Part shown: one piece after another, positions 12,485-27,867 of the stretch
How positions within the stretch are numbered: the stretch's first letter is position 1
Layout: the number at the start of each line of letters is the position of its first letter
Origin: Mesodorylaimus sp. YZB2_4
Taxonomy: Eukaryota; Nematoda; Enoplea; Dorylaimida; Dorylaimidae
Direction of reading: 5' to 3'
NCBI GenBank assembly: GCA_030248295.1
Contig: JASANH010001367.1
Coordinates: 682,001 to 746,000, forward strand
Length of the DNA: 64,000 bases
Notes under the pieces: model-generated
Told to the model about the DNA's origin: nothing
What the model saw: the letters and a program-made list of their open reading frames with translations, nothing else
Database searches by the model: none
Program-made: the position numbers and the translations under genes

Positions 12485-13907
12485 TCCACTATCAGTTTTT
12501 TGTCAGAACTAATGAGTGTTTGTGAAAACCGCTCTTCCGCTTGATATTGGTTATGACGTGATTGGGAAATTCGGAATGCAAATGCAATTGTAGGCGCTGT
12601 ACAGTATTTTTGATTAATGAAGATGATGCCGAGTTTAAAAAAGTTTGAGCATTCCTATCTCCAATTCCTTATCCCCTCAATTTTTTCCCTCCGAATTAAG
12701 GCATCACATTTCACCAGCCGATGCGGGCAAATGCTAATTTCTAAATCCATGCAATTTCCGTTAGCTGAGCGAAGCCGTTTTTCCTATCAAACATCTCCCC
12801 TACCGCCCAGTCTCCATTGAGTATCAACCTCTTAGCCGGTGTGTAAGTTATACACTCTGGTGACGTGTTCTATCGACCAATATCCCTCGACCCCGAACAG
12901 AGAGTTCCTAACCGATGGTCCGCAATCGAGCCTTTAAACCTCGAGCTGGCCTCAAAAACGAAACCTCGCTCCAAGCTGGAGGCTAATCGGCGCCCAAATT
13001 TCGTTTAGCGAACTGCGCGTGACGTTGCACTTCTTTTTTCCCATCTTATCCCCGGCCATCTTGGCGGAAGTACACGGGTACCGTGCATGGATATGGAACA
13101 GTGAGCCCAATAATAGAACTGCCGAGGAGCAAGCAAAACCCAAAGGCGAATCAATTTACTTTTTCAAGCAGAACTTTCCAAGTGAGGGCTAGCCAAGGCG
13201 AGAGATCCTTCGTGGACCGTGACCGCGCCTATTTTGAAAGAGGATACGGGCAACGCGTTTAAGCGCTTTTTCATTCGCTAAGCTGCCCGTTTTTGGTCAT
13301 GGAAGCGCTTTTAGACGGCAAGGCGGTTTCCGTTTCATTGCTTAATCTTTGGCTGTTACGCTCAGTGCACTTTCGAAACCGAGCTTATTGCTATTTTTTA
13401 GGAAGCCATAAAAACTAATCGTGTGCGTTCGGGTGGGGTTGGGGTGGGTATGGTAATGAATGCCTGGCTCAGCCAAATACCCTCATCCCTCTAAGTCAGC
13501 TAATTGGCTCAGACACCTCGGCCTTGTAACTCTGGCCTCAGGTATCACCACCTGTCATCCTTCTTTTTTCCAGACGCTGGTGTCTTTTGCTGTTTACGTC
13601 TTGACGGCTCCTAGCCATGGGCGTTGTCACTATCTATTTGCCTTCAAGAACTGACTTTGATCTGATCATAGCTTGTGAGGATCCCTCTTCTGTCTCCCAA
13701 CCAGTCCTGGTCCCAAAATGCGAGGTGCCCATTTGAAGTTGCAAGTGCAAGCGTGTTACTTTTCAGCTTCATTCTTTCCTTTCCTCTCATCTAAGGGCAA
13801 TGGTCCAAGTTTCGTCTGAGTTTCCAATACGAAAAGCCATTTCTGCCTTGGAAAAGCTTACTAGTCTAATTTCGTTTTGTCCCTTCTAATTTATTGGTCA
13901 TGACGAG
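7862..13907. repeat. Segmental duplication, copy A (reference orientation)
   Basis: From inside exon 1 of the receptor to the first eight coding bases of the tau-tubulin kinase (ATGACGAG at 13900-13907), this segment is duplicated to the right. Its 7862-11272 part recurs inverted at 16150-18785 with an internal deletion. Its 11571-13907 part recurs directly at 18786-20968. Differences are sparse, so the duplication looks recent. Confidence 0.9.
13900..13907 (+). pseudogene. Severed start of a tau-tubulin kinase copy, with its upstream region
   Basis: The 1.4 kb before this point is nearly identical to the region upstream of the intact kinase (19546-20960). The kinase ATG and the next five bases are present, then homology stops abruptly. 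The left arm therefore kept the kinase's 5' flanking region but not its body; the next gene downstream is the fucosyltransferase. Confidence 0.85.
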
Positions 13908-14785
13908 CAAGAATAAGACACTTGAATTAATAGTTTCGAATACGAGTAGGAGGTGCTCAGGAATAAATTTTTCCCTACTGTAGTCCTGCACAGTAATTGT
14001 AGCAGCAAGTTTGGCTAAAAATGTCGAATAAGCAAGAATAAGTGATGTTATCGATGTTATGTATGCAAAAGAGAACTCGTATATACAATTTTGAAGTAGG
14101 TGCTGTATATTTCTGCCACCATGCAGTAAACCGTTTTTTATGGCATACGGAATAAAGAGGGTCGTATCAGACTCTCTGCGGAATGGTCATCAAATTTTTT
14201 AATCAAACAATGTTCCTGCAGAAAATGACATATGCCCATGTTTTCTGACTTCATTCGATTGCACTGGGAATGTGCAAACTGACAAAGATGAAAACTAGTT
14301 TTACTCAGGGATCTCGGATTTTACACGCGTGTATGGCATTTCCTTTAGCTCTGTATGTTTATGTCGGCTAATGGCATGCATGGAGGACAGTGGAAAATCG
14401 GTCTGAGGTATGCAAATGGTTGAACGCCTGTTATGCTCAGCAGATTGGCATGAGCGATGACTAACGCATTACAAAGATCGCTACAGCTACAGCAACAATA
14501 AAACACCGAGCTACCTACCCGTCGTTCTGTGGTACGTAGGCGCAGCCACAGGAATAACCTACTGATGCGGCCGTTTTGTATCGAAGCAGGCCAGCACAAT
14601 CTCTGATCGGCCCGCTCGCCCGCTCGCCTTCTTCACACTGCCAGGGCACTACCGCTGGTGAGTACCTTCTGTCTATCTATCTATGTATACCATACCTTCT
14701 TATCAGCTCGAATTTTGTCAGCACACAAAAAGAGGTGCGGCAGCGCCTTGTAGGCAGCGTTCCCCCTCTCACTTCTTCGAGCGCT

Positions 14786-15955
14786 ATGATTCTACGAAAA
14801 TCGTGGATTCGACTGCGCAAATTTCGATTATGCTGCATTTTAGCCTTAGTTTCTGCTGCTTCGGCTTTAATTTTTGTCCTGAGTTTATCATCAGAATGGA
14901 AGACCTCGGCGTTTGATTTATCACTGATACCTCCCTTGCCCACGCCTCCGATTATCCTTATATGGACAAAGTGCGATTTCATCCGTAGCACATTCAGTGA
15001 CTGTCCCGAACCCTTGACGCAGTGCCAATTGACTACAGACCGAAGCCACCTGAACCAAAGTACTGCCATCATATTCTGTATCGACTGGTTGAGCTGGTCC
15101 GACATTCCACCACCGACCCTTCGCCGACCCGATCAATACTATGTGTTTTTCACAACTGAGGCGCCACCCATGGTCGACAAATTTACTCACATTCCATTGT
15201 TTGAACGCAAGGACTTCTCCAATTTGACTCTAACATATCGATTCGATTCAGATGTTCAGTATGTGTATGGAAAATTTCTTCCTCTGCAACAAGAAAAAAT
15301 GGAGAATCAAACAGAATTAGCGAAGATTGTTGAAGGAAAACAGAAAATGGCAGCTTGGATTGTCAGTCATTGCCGAACTCCGAGCGGTCGTGAAAGATTT
15401 GCAGGCTACCTTAGCCATTACATCCAAATTGATATTTACGGTCGATGCGGTCCTTTGGAGTGTCCTAGGGATGAAAAGGACCAGTCAAAAAAGTGCGAGC
15501 AACTTCTCACGCAGGATTACAAATTCTACATCGCTTTCGAAAATAGTCTTTGCAGAGATTATGTGACAGAAAAGATTTACAAAATTTTGGGAAGAACTTT
15601 GACAGTCCCCATCGCTCTGGAACGGAAAATCATACTGGATACGATTTCTGACAAGAAGATGGCCGAAATAATGAACACATCTTTTATTGCTGTGAGTGAT
15701 TTCGGGTACAACGCCAAAAAATTATCTGATCACTTGATATATTTGGATCGAAACCTGACTGCGTATTTGGAACATTTTCGATGGAGGAGATGGTACAAAG
15801 TACTGGACGACGGGGCAGTATTGAAACCGGGATGCGAGCTGTGTCGGCTTGTGATGCAGGGAAAACGGCATGTGATCAAGGATATCCATAAGTGGTACGT
15901 ACAGGATGCCCATTGTCAACGGCCCAAAAGATTTTCCTATTCTTTCTTTGGCTAA
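14786..15955 (+). CDS. Alpha-1,3-fucosyltransferase-like, glycosyltransferase family 10
   Basis: It is a single-exon frame of 389 codons. I chose the ATG at 14786 because it opens a short basic cytoplasmic end followed by a hydrophobic signal anchor (CCILALVSAASALIFVLSL), the type II Golgi topology of this family; the frame is open further upstream without a matching feature. The donor-binding core is clear at about residues 240-275: YKFYIAFENSLCRDYVTEK. A C-terminal CELC pair matches the conserved cysteines of the family. Such enzymes move fucose from GDP-fucose to GlcNAc in N-glycan cores or Lewis-type antennae. Being intronless among intron-rich neighbours, and sitting between duplicated arms, it may be a retrocopy or simply an intron-poor paralogue. 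Acceptor specificity cannot be told from the sequence. Confidence 0.87.
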   Translation: MILRKSWIRLRKFRLCCILALVSAASALIFVLSLSSEWKTSAFDLSLIPPLPTPPIILIWTKCDFIRSTFSDCPEPLTQCQLTTDRSHLNQSTAIIFCIDWLSWSDIPPPTLRRPDQYYVFFTTEAPPMVDKFTHIPLFERKDFSNLTLTYRFDSDVQYVYGKFLPLQQEKMENQTELAKIVEGKQKMAAWIVSHCRTPSGRERFAGYLSHYIQIDIYGRCGPLECPRDEKDQSKKCEQLLTQDYKFYIAFENSLCRDYVTEKIYKILGRTLTVPIALERKIILDTISDKKMAEIMNTSFIAVSDFGYNAKKLSDHLIYLDRNLTAYLEHFRWRRWYKVLDDGAVLKPGCELCRLVMQGKRHVIKDIHKWYVQDAHCQRPKRFSYSFFG

Positions 15956-16149
15956 AGAAAGGCAAAGTTGGTGCGTGAAAAAGTGTCGGGTAATGTTTTT
16001 GAAACATCGTAACTAGAAACTAAAAGCCTCTGTTTGATTACTGTACAGACTGACTGTGGAAAGTCATACTCCCATGTTCGAAATAACGAAAAATCAAGTT
16101 AATACAGACATATCGCGGAATCACTTTTGGCACTTTGGTATATTCAACT

Positions 16150-18785
16150 ATCATATTTAACGATAGATGGCAATATTCCGTTTTTGTATTGAACAACGAA
16201 ATCTGAACGGGCTTACTTAGAGGCATTAATTAGGGAGCCTGTGGTGGACTTTCTTACTTGAAATGCATAGGGCATCGTTAAACTTGAAAGTAAAGAGTAT
16301 ATCCAAGTTTCTGAGTGCTGGCACGATCACGGACAGGCGCCTGTTGTCAATCTGCAACACAAGACCAATAGTTGAGTTCGCCTGCATTACTTGAGCAAGG
16401 GTCGTGTATGCATACCTGTAGCTCTGCAACGTAGTTAGAAACTTTTCGAAGAACGAATACGTGCTGCTGGCTTGAATTTATAAAGCCGACTGCAGGAATA
16501 CGTGAAGCAGAAGGCAAGTGTGGTAGTCCACACCACTTGTGAACAGCCTATATGAAAGCCACATATGGTTAAGTGATACAAGTGGGCATATCACTTACTG
16601 AGCACTGCGTATGAATCTTGACTTGTGCCATGCGATAGTCCAAATGTTTCAGCACTTCTTATGTCAATTGTTAGGATTCTGAGAGAAGAATGGGAAATAC
16701 AGACTGCTAGCTTAGTATCGGGCAAGGCAAGCATGAAACTCAAAACACACGAGTGCCGTGCACTACATTTTGAATTAAAAAGGCCTCCGTCAGCTGCTAT
16801 GAAAAAGGATTTTCGAGCCCTTACCGATCTTGTTCGTGATCAATAGTAAGAGCTCGTCGACCCATCGGTGATCTGACCATTTGAAAGTTGAACCATAATA
16901 AGCTGAAGTTGAAATCATACAACTTTTGTTTAACTCTTGTTTCATTGACCCTAACGCAAATTGGTTTTCCTCCTGCAATAATTATACGGCTAGAACAGCG
17001 TAAGTGTAAAGAACAGTCGTGAAAGGTGGCACGCTATACCACGTGGCTGCTTGAAAAATCGAGGCGTACGACATTGACCAGGTTGCGATTCCGATTCTTG
17101 AACCCGGAAGTTACTGCTACAGTTGCAACTACGTGCCTTACGGCTATCATGGCTAAACAGACAAGATGTGTCTGGACCACAAGGCGAACAATCCAGCTTA
17201 TCACAGCCTTTCTTCACTAAAAAACGTACTTGCGACTCAAGCAGAAATATGGAGTGAAAACAGATTGCTACCTGCGTATGACATACGAAATACCAATTGC
17301 TCGCTCAAGCCAAAATATTGTCCCAAATTGTGAAACGACATACAGCCCGAAAATCTCGGTAGACCATTATAATGAGCTAGACCTAGCCCTCCGTTTGCCA
17401 TCAGGAAGTTCGAAGGAATATCACCATATAGAGCACCGTCCTTGCGTTCACTTTCGGGCACTGCTAGCTTTAATTGACGTATGTCCTGAACTTTAAGGTC
17501 TTGTTTCAACTTAGTCAGCAGGCAAGCGCCCGATGAAGTCAACAAGAACGCCTGATTAGAATTTATCTCTTCGAAAGCCACATAATGCCATTGGAGGTCG
17601 TTGAACCCTAAAAGCGATCACGTCATAGCCAGTCTATGCAGGCTGTTTGAAGTCACAAATAGTACCTTTTTGTCGACTGACTACGCACATACTGCAGTCT
17701 GCTGTTTTCTCAGCGCCTATCCATCGGCATGAGTAGGCTTCGACTGACCCATGACGTAATGCCATGTGCAAAAAGCGCTGCTGCCGTTGGACAAAAGCAA
17801 GGAATGCAGCAAGGAATGCAAGGAAAACCCGAAGGCATTTTTTGCGCATACTTAAAAGTGACGTTGATCCAGTTGTTGTTGGCAACCTGCACATTAGCCA
17901 ACTGGTCATCGTACGCCGAAGTGCGAAACGTGAACACAGTGTGGCCAGTTTGATCTGCTGGTACAATCTCGCCAGCATTAATATCGCATAGGCTTTCTGA
18001 TCTCATATTTACCGCCTTAACGCAATATAGTGGGCCGAGTAATATGCGGCAACTGATACTATAGGCGATGAAATATTAACTGCGTAGGAGCCGTTAGCTC
18101 TACACTGATCGGACAGGTCTAGAGAATAGCAGTGTAGTTTAACACGCGTCCAACTTCCTTCAAGCCTCACCTTGCTCCACCAGCTTGACTCCCTCTGACA
18201 AAAGAAAGATGAAACTTTCATTCTTTAAAGCAGCCCTGAAGAGAACCGTGCCACGTGTTTGCGAAAGAATTTTCCGAGAATGTCTTCTATTTACCTCAAA
18301 CCATTGTAACTTGAACAATCTGTAAAACGTAGTTCTTGAGTGCACTTGGAACTTTTGACTAGTCTATTTACTCTTCCATGATCAATCCTGAAAAACATCC
18401 TTCCCACTACTTTTCAAATCATCGCCATTTCTGGAAGCCTTACTCATAAATGATGTGCCAGGCGTGGTCTCGGCCATCCTTGCGGACAAGCTCGAAGGCT
18501 GACCCCATGCTAGCGTCGTAGGCCTCCAATGCGTGATGAACGACGGTCGTGACTGAAAAGGTTTGAAATTCACACCACAAAAGTTGGACATCGTCGTCGC
18601 CTTTCATGAACGGGTAAGGACCAGACTGACTCTGATCAGCCATCAGGTAGTCGAGGCAAGAGATAATGCTTTTGTCTAAAACAAATGAAAACGGTGGCTT
18701 TCGAGTCGAGGCCGAAACAAACAGCCGTGGTCAAGCTTACTGTAAAAATTGCGGCAGTCTGCTGTGCGTTGATTCAGGCAGTCGA
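16150..18785 (-). pseudogene. Inverted, truncated copy of the CASPR-like receptor (copy B)
   Basis: Read on the minus strand, this repeats copy A from exon 1 (just after the signal peptide) to about 11272. It has no start codon, signal peptide or promoter, and ends before the transmembrane exon. About 745 bp equivalent to roughly 8822-9568 of copy A are deleted, removing the second half of the first laminin-G domain and the linker exons. A short tandem duplication (CTTGCATTC units, near 17810) marks the healed site. Many exons are otherwise intact at nucleotide level. Transcription could make antisense RNA against copy A, but no complete receptor can be made from it. Confidence 0.88.
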
Positions 18786-23601
<4,816 letters not shown>

Positions 23602-24447
23602 CATAGGCCTGAAACTCATCAGATTACTTGAGTGACTCAGAATAAGTTCGCTGAATCAGCCCACTGCCAAGGCTTGTTTGTCTCCGCATTGGTGGTCGGA
23701 TCATACGCAATCAACATCAGCATACACCAGATGGAACAGGTACTCTTACTAACTGCCCCAAAGTTTGATACTTTGGCCCCCGTCACGTTCGCATGCTTGC
23801 AGGTACTCCTCATGCGATTCATTGCTCAACACACGGTTGTCGTAAGGTGGACTTGGTGCATCAGGGGAAGGACCAATCAGCTTATGTACACAGTTTCGAC
23901 ATGAAAGGTTGTAGCCCATGAGAGTGTACTTCGTAGTTTTATAGGGTACGGACGTTGTAGTATGGGCATTCTCATAAAAACAAGTTTGCTCTGGCCAAAG
24001 CAAGAGTTACAAACGTCGAGTTCAATCAGCCTACATTCCCGATAAGCAGTTTTTCTTATCAGTTTACACTTATTGTTAGACTAAGCAAGCAAAGGCCATC
24101 GGTAAACTCTTAAAAGGCGGCTAGGATGCGTCAGTTGTTATAGACTATGTTTAGACAATTCCCAAGTTAATAGGCTTAGATTCCAGACAGGGGGCAAAGG
24201 TCAAATTCCAAAGAGTGTATGGCGTGTTGGGAGAGGAGGGTGGTCCCGTCAAATGTTGGGTGCGTCACCTGGCACACTCCGCACGATGTTTATTCTCCTT
24301 TATTTTCTCTCCCCGATTCAAACATTCACTACATCTGATCATAAACACGCCAATCATAAACGACAAACACCTTGTGTCCTTCTCAAAATTTAAAAAAAGT
24401 GACGATGGCATGTTTTGTTTCTTGTTACCTGAATAAAGCCAATTTTG
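23602..24447. other. Convergent spacer between kinase and elongase
   Basis: The two flanking genes point toward each other, so this holds two 3' ends. No further gene or repeat family is recognised. Confidence 0.5.
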
Positions 24448-25344
24448 TCAAGCAACTTTGGCCTTGCCATTCTGTTCCCGAATCGCCTGCTGGTTTTTGA
24501 GCGTTGAATCTAAAGTTCTCTTTTTTCCGTTTTTCAAATAGGCGTTGTAAAAGAATTGGACGAAGAGAATTAGATAAGAAAAATACACGATAATTGTAAA
24601 GCGTAAATGCCTCGCGCTTTGCTGACAGAATTCCCCCTTGGTCTTTGTCTGGTATATGTCGAATGCAATATAACATCCGACGAACATTTGCGTAATTTGC
24701 ATTGTGGTCACCGAAGCCGCAATCCATTTCGGTGTCCTCCACCCGACGGCTCTGACTGCGTAGTAGGTGTACATGATGGCGTGCACGTTGTAATTCATCC
24801 ATATGAACCAGCGGGCGGGGGCCGTGTGGTCCTTGTACCCGTACCAGGTCAGCAACATGACAGTCACGTGGTGGTACCAGTGCAGGAAGATCAACGGTCG
24901 CTTTCGCAACACGATGAAGGCCGTATCGATCAACTCGACGGCCTTCGACAATGTGAACATGGTGGCCCAGAAGCCGGTCACTCGCAACTGCGTATAACCC
25001 GCCGTGCAGATGCTGTAGCGAAATCCATAATTCCACGTGACGTGTACAAACTCAGGTGTCATCCTAATCGCGCCGAGGGTACTGAAAGCGGCCGTGGCGA
25101 AATTCCAATAAGCTAAGGGTTTTGTTAAATCGAAAGCCGCTCGGTAGCTCATCATTTTTCGGCCACCATAAATGGAAAAGACGTAAATAAAACTGAGCGT
25201 AATGGAATGGAACCAATTATTCCTAAACCAATCCGTCCACGACACGGCATCGAAGCTGTGTTCGAATGGTAATTCAAAACTGTAATTATACAATTCCTTG
25301 GCAGGCATTGGCCTGATCGTCAGACTGTCCTGTAACGGATACAT
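24448..25344 (-). CDS. Very-long-chain fatty-acid elongase, ELOVL6-type
   Basis: It is a single-exon frame of 298 codons. The condensing-enzyme histidine box LHWYHH lies near residue 175, preceded by ELIDTAFIVLRKRPLIF and followed by MNYNVHAIMYTYYA, TQMFVG and several hydrophobic segments. This is the multi-pass endoplasmic-reticulum topology of ELO proteins. The C-terminus is lysine-rich (NGKKR, then KAKVA), fitting an ER-retention tail. These enzymes condense malonyl-CoA with acyl-CoA in the first step of chain elongation. The tyrosine-containing HWYHH box and the shape of the core favour the ELOVL3/6 group (saturated and monounsaturated substrates), but specificity is inference. Position 25344 is the first ATG in frame after a basic, GC-rich leader region. 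Confidence 0.92.
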   Translation of the reverse strand: MYPLQDSLTIRPMPAKELYNYSFELPFEHSFDAVSWTDWFRNNWFHSITLSFIYVFSIYGGRKMMSYRAAFDLTKPLAYWNFATAAFSTLGAIRMTPEFVHVTWNYGFRYSICTAGYTQLRVTGFWATMFTLSKAVELIDTAFIVLRKRPLIFLHWYHHVTVMLLTWYGYKDHTAPARWFIWMNYNVHAIMYTYYAVRAVGWRTPKWIAASVTTMQITQMFVGCYIAFDIYQTKTKGEFCQQSARHLRFTIIVYFSYLILFVQFFYNAYLKNGKKRTLDSTLKNQQAIREQNGKAKVA

Positions 25345-26183
25345 GCTCGTCGCTGGCGAAAAAATAAAAGCTAGCTTCGCGAGGCGGAGCGCGCCGGAAG
25401 CTGCCCGCGAACGGCTTCAGCTGCTTCGGTCGGCGATGACTGGACGTCTAGGCTGCCTCGCCGCCTTTACATATAGGCGAGGGCCCGCTGGAGCTCGCGT
25501 ACCGCGTGTGTAAGTATGGGAACTGAAAAATCGTTTTCGCCTACCCCTGCTGCGATGTGCGTTGAAAAGCAAATTAGTCCACTACGCGCAGCTCGAATAG
25601 CGGCAGCTAAACCGACACGCACAAGCACGAATTCAGCTCCAGCCGCCTGCTGAACCGACTCACTTTCTCAAATACATTATTTCTCCTGTTTACATTGCAT
25701 GTATAGGGGGCCCCCCCCCCCCCCCCGGCGGTGGCACCACCTCCTCCAGGTCATGCGTCACGACTGCGCCCCAAAATACTCGTACCATAACCTCCATGCG
25801 CTACCTCAAACCAGTCCTCATCCTACTCCCTGTGTACTGGTGACTAGTGGGAACAGACATTCGAGGCCAACGCCAGTTCAAAAGCACAGTATTGTGGAAA
25901 GGTACAGTCAAAATAACTATATGAGCAGATTATGTTTAACCGGTTTTGTATTTACCGGTTAAAGGACAATGTATACTCGTACATAAATAACCTTGACTCC
26001 GTCTATTTTTCTTCCTTGCCTTTCGGCTTCGACGAGAATCACTTCCCAGCAATCTTTTGAAATTTGAAATTCTAGTTGGTACCTGCGCATCTTTGATGTA
26101 AGCATACGAGTGTGCGCGGCCGCAGCAAACATCAAAATTTGCATACTCCTGCTGGTCTCTTCGTCTTTTAGTGCACTTGTCGA
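25345..26183. other. Divergent promoter region between ELOVL and COX16
   Basis: The two genes are transcribed away from this interval, so it should hold both promoters. It is GC-rich near 25350-25500 and has a run of five G followed by about 17 C at 25706-25727. I see no TATA box or conserved element I can name. Confidence 0.45.
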
Positions 26184-27087
26184 ATGAATACGAGTTACAA
26201 AAGATTTTTGCAAGTTGGAGCGCCGTTTGTGGTAAGTTCTTGACTGTTTAGCTTTGCTTTTGTCCTTGCAGAAATTATCAACGGCTTTCAGGCTTTTATG
26301 GTTGCTGGCACGTACGGGCTGACGTACTTCGTTGAAATTCGGTATTGGGTTTCACGGAATCGAGTATGCCGCACCAGCAAAGTTTTAGTTTTTGATAGTT
26401 CCTTCAATTCTACAGTTTTCTTTTAGAAACGCTTTGCATATATTGATCCGCACGACTCTGAACAAAAAACTTCGTTGCCCGCGAAAACATTGAACGAAAT
26501 CTTTGAAGTAAGTACGTAAGACCTTCGACATTTTGCTGATTACAGTGCAGGCGAGGAAAAGATAGAACGGAAGCAGATATAATCATCGACGTTGGCTCTG
26601 CATGAGCGCATATACGTAATGCGTAAGCCTGTGCGTGTCTACTGAGCTGGTGAATGCACGCCGCTTGGAATATTGATTGCTACTTTAGCGCCTTTCTTGG
26701 CCTGAAATTTTCGACGCTTCTGGTGAAAGTTCGTATGAAACGTGGAATGTAGTAAAGAGCGATCTGCTTGCCATGAAAGTAGTGCGCCTGCTTGGGGGGA
26801 ATAATTGAAGAAAGTTGCAGTGCTGTATTACGCAGGGACCATATAAATAGGCGATTGTGCAAGTTCTCGGGATTACATTGTACTTTTTTCAGGAAGAAGT
26901 TGCCGGGAACTCGTTCGATAACTGGGAAAATATTCGTGCTCCTCGTCCTTGGGAACCAGAGACGATTCGAACTAACGAGGAAAAAGCCAAGAATTTACGT
27001 CAGAAACAAGCTTTAGAACGTTTGGCCAAAATTGAGGCACGTGCAGCCGCTTCAAAATCATCGACTGGTCCTGAGAAAGAATCCTAA
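26184..27087 (+). CDS. COX16: COX16, cytochrome c oxidase assembly factor
   Basis: Four exons (26184-26231, 26292-26363, 26427-26507, 26893-27087) join in phase into 131 codons. The first 16 codons end in GAPFV, then AFMVAGTYGL forms the single membrane helix and YFVEIRY follows. The C-terminal signature NSFDNWENIRAPRPWEPE matches the COX16 motif DDWKNIRGPRPWED. COX16 is a small inner-mitochondrial-membrane protein that helps insert copper and assemble COX1/COX2 in complex IV. The family is normally about 105 residues; the extra length here is a charged, Ala-rich tail. Introns are short (about 60 bp) except the last, 385 bp. The TAA stop is followed without a gap by the ATG of PTRH2, so the two probably share a transcript. 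Confidence 0.85.
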
Positions 27088-27867
27088 ATGTCTGATCAAC
27101 CTTCTGAAAATACGATCAGCGACCGCAGACCACCAGACGACGGTAGTGAAGCACCAGCCGACCCATCTGTTTCCGCCTCTGCAGTAACACCAGGGGATAT
27201 CGTACTGGGTTCAGTATCACCGTCAGCTCAGTCAGTTTCCAGTTCCGCTAGTGACTCGACCAACAACGGGGATTCAACTGCAGCGACGGCTGGTGCTTGG
27301 CGTCCCAATTTGGATTTGCTGAATTCTATCGTTGGTTTGGGATTCAATAAGCAATTAGCTGAGAAAGCTTTATTTTACGGCAGCAACGACTCGTTGGAAC
27401 GAGCAGTCAATTGGATAATCGATTACGGGGACAAATTCGACGACGGAAAGCCATTGGATATTGCGCAAGCTACGTCTGCGGCTGCTGCATCCAACGCCGT
27501 CATGGTGCCCCATAAAATGGTCTTCGTCGTGAATAATGCATTAAAAATGGGAATCGGCAAAATTGCGGCTCAAGTCGGTCACGCTACTTTGGGTCTGTAT
27601 CGCGATATGCTCGGCTATCCGGAATACGAGGCAGCCTTGTTACAGTGGAACGAACAAGGCGAAACAAAAGTCGTTTTGAAAGCGGACGGCGGTGAAGAGG
27701 AATTGATGCAGTTAAGAAATGCTGCCAATAAAGGCGCTTTGCAGACTTACTTGGTGGCAGATGCTGGTCGAACACAGATCGCTTCCGGCTCTATTACGGT
27801 ACTGTCAATATTCGGACCTTCGGATCGTGTCGACGAAGTTACGGGCAAGTTGAAATTGTTGCAATAA
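27088..27867 (+). CDS. PTRH2: Peptidyl-tRNA hydrolase 2 (Pth2 family) with N-terminal UBA domain
   Basis: It is an uninterrupted frame of 259 residues. Residues 1-70 are Ser/Ala-rich and look disordered. Residues about 75-114 form a UBA-like three-helix motif (LLNSIVGLGFNKQLAEKAL, then AVNWIIDY). Residues 142-259 are the Pth2 fold: HKMVFVVNNALKMGIGKIAA, QVGHATLGLY, then VADAGRTQIASGS and a terminal VTGKLKLL. Pth2 enzymes free stalled tRNA from peptidyl-tRNA; the animal protein is linked to mitochondria and to anoikis signalling. A UBA in front suggests ubiquitin binding, and there is no obvious N-terminal mitochondrial anchor, unlike human PTRH2. The ATG begins directly after the COX16 stop codon, with no splice acceptor or leader between them. 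Confidence 0.93.
   Translation: MSDQPSENTISDRRPPDDGSEAPADPSVSASAVTPGDIVLGSVSPSAQSVSSSASDSTNNGDSTAATAGAWRPNLDLLNSIVGLGFNKQLAEKALFYGSNDSLERAVNWIIDYGDKFDDGKPLDIAQATSAAAASNAVMVPHKMVFVVNNALKMGIGKIAAQVGHATLGLYRDMLGYPEYEAALLQWNEQGETKVVLKADGGEEELMQLRNAANKGALQTYLVADAGRTQIASGSITVLSIFGPSDRVDEVTGKLKLLQ

Noticed and set aside
13460..13654. Open frame repeated at 20521-20715
   Set aside because: Its presence in both places is due to the segmental duplication; it has no motif and lies in the intergenic kinase promoter region.
24425..25036. 203-codon minus frame and a 169-codon plus frame over the elongase
   Set aside because: Both are shadow frames of the ELOVL coding sequence, whose own frame carries the histidine box and membrane segments.
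26160..26230. Alternative COX16 reading with the acceptor at TTGCAG|AAATTATC
   Set aside because: It forces a different first-exon frame without a start codon; the acceptor six codons later gives in-phase joining and a better match to the COX16 membrane segment.
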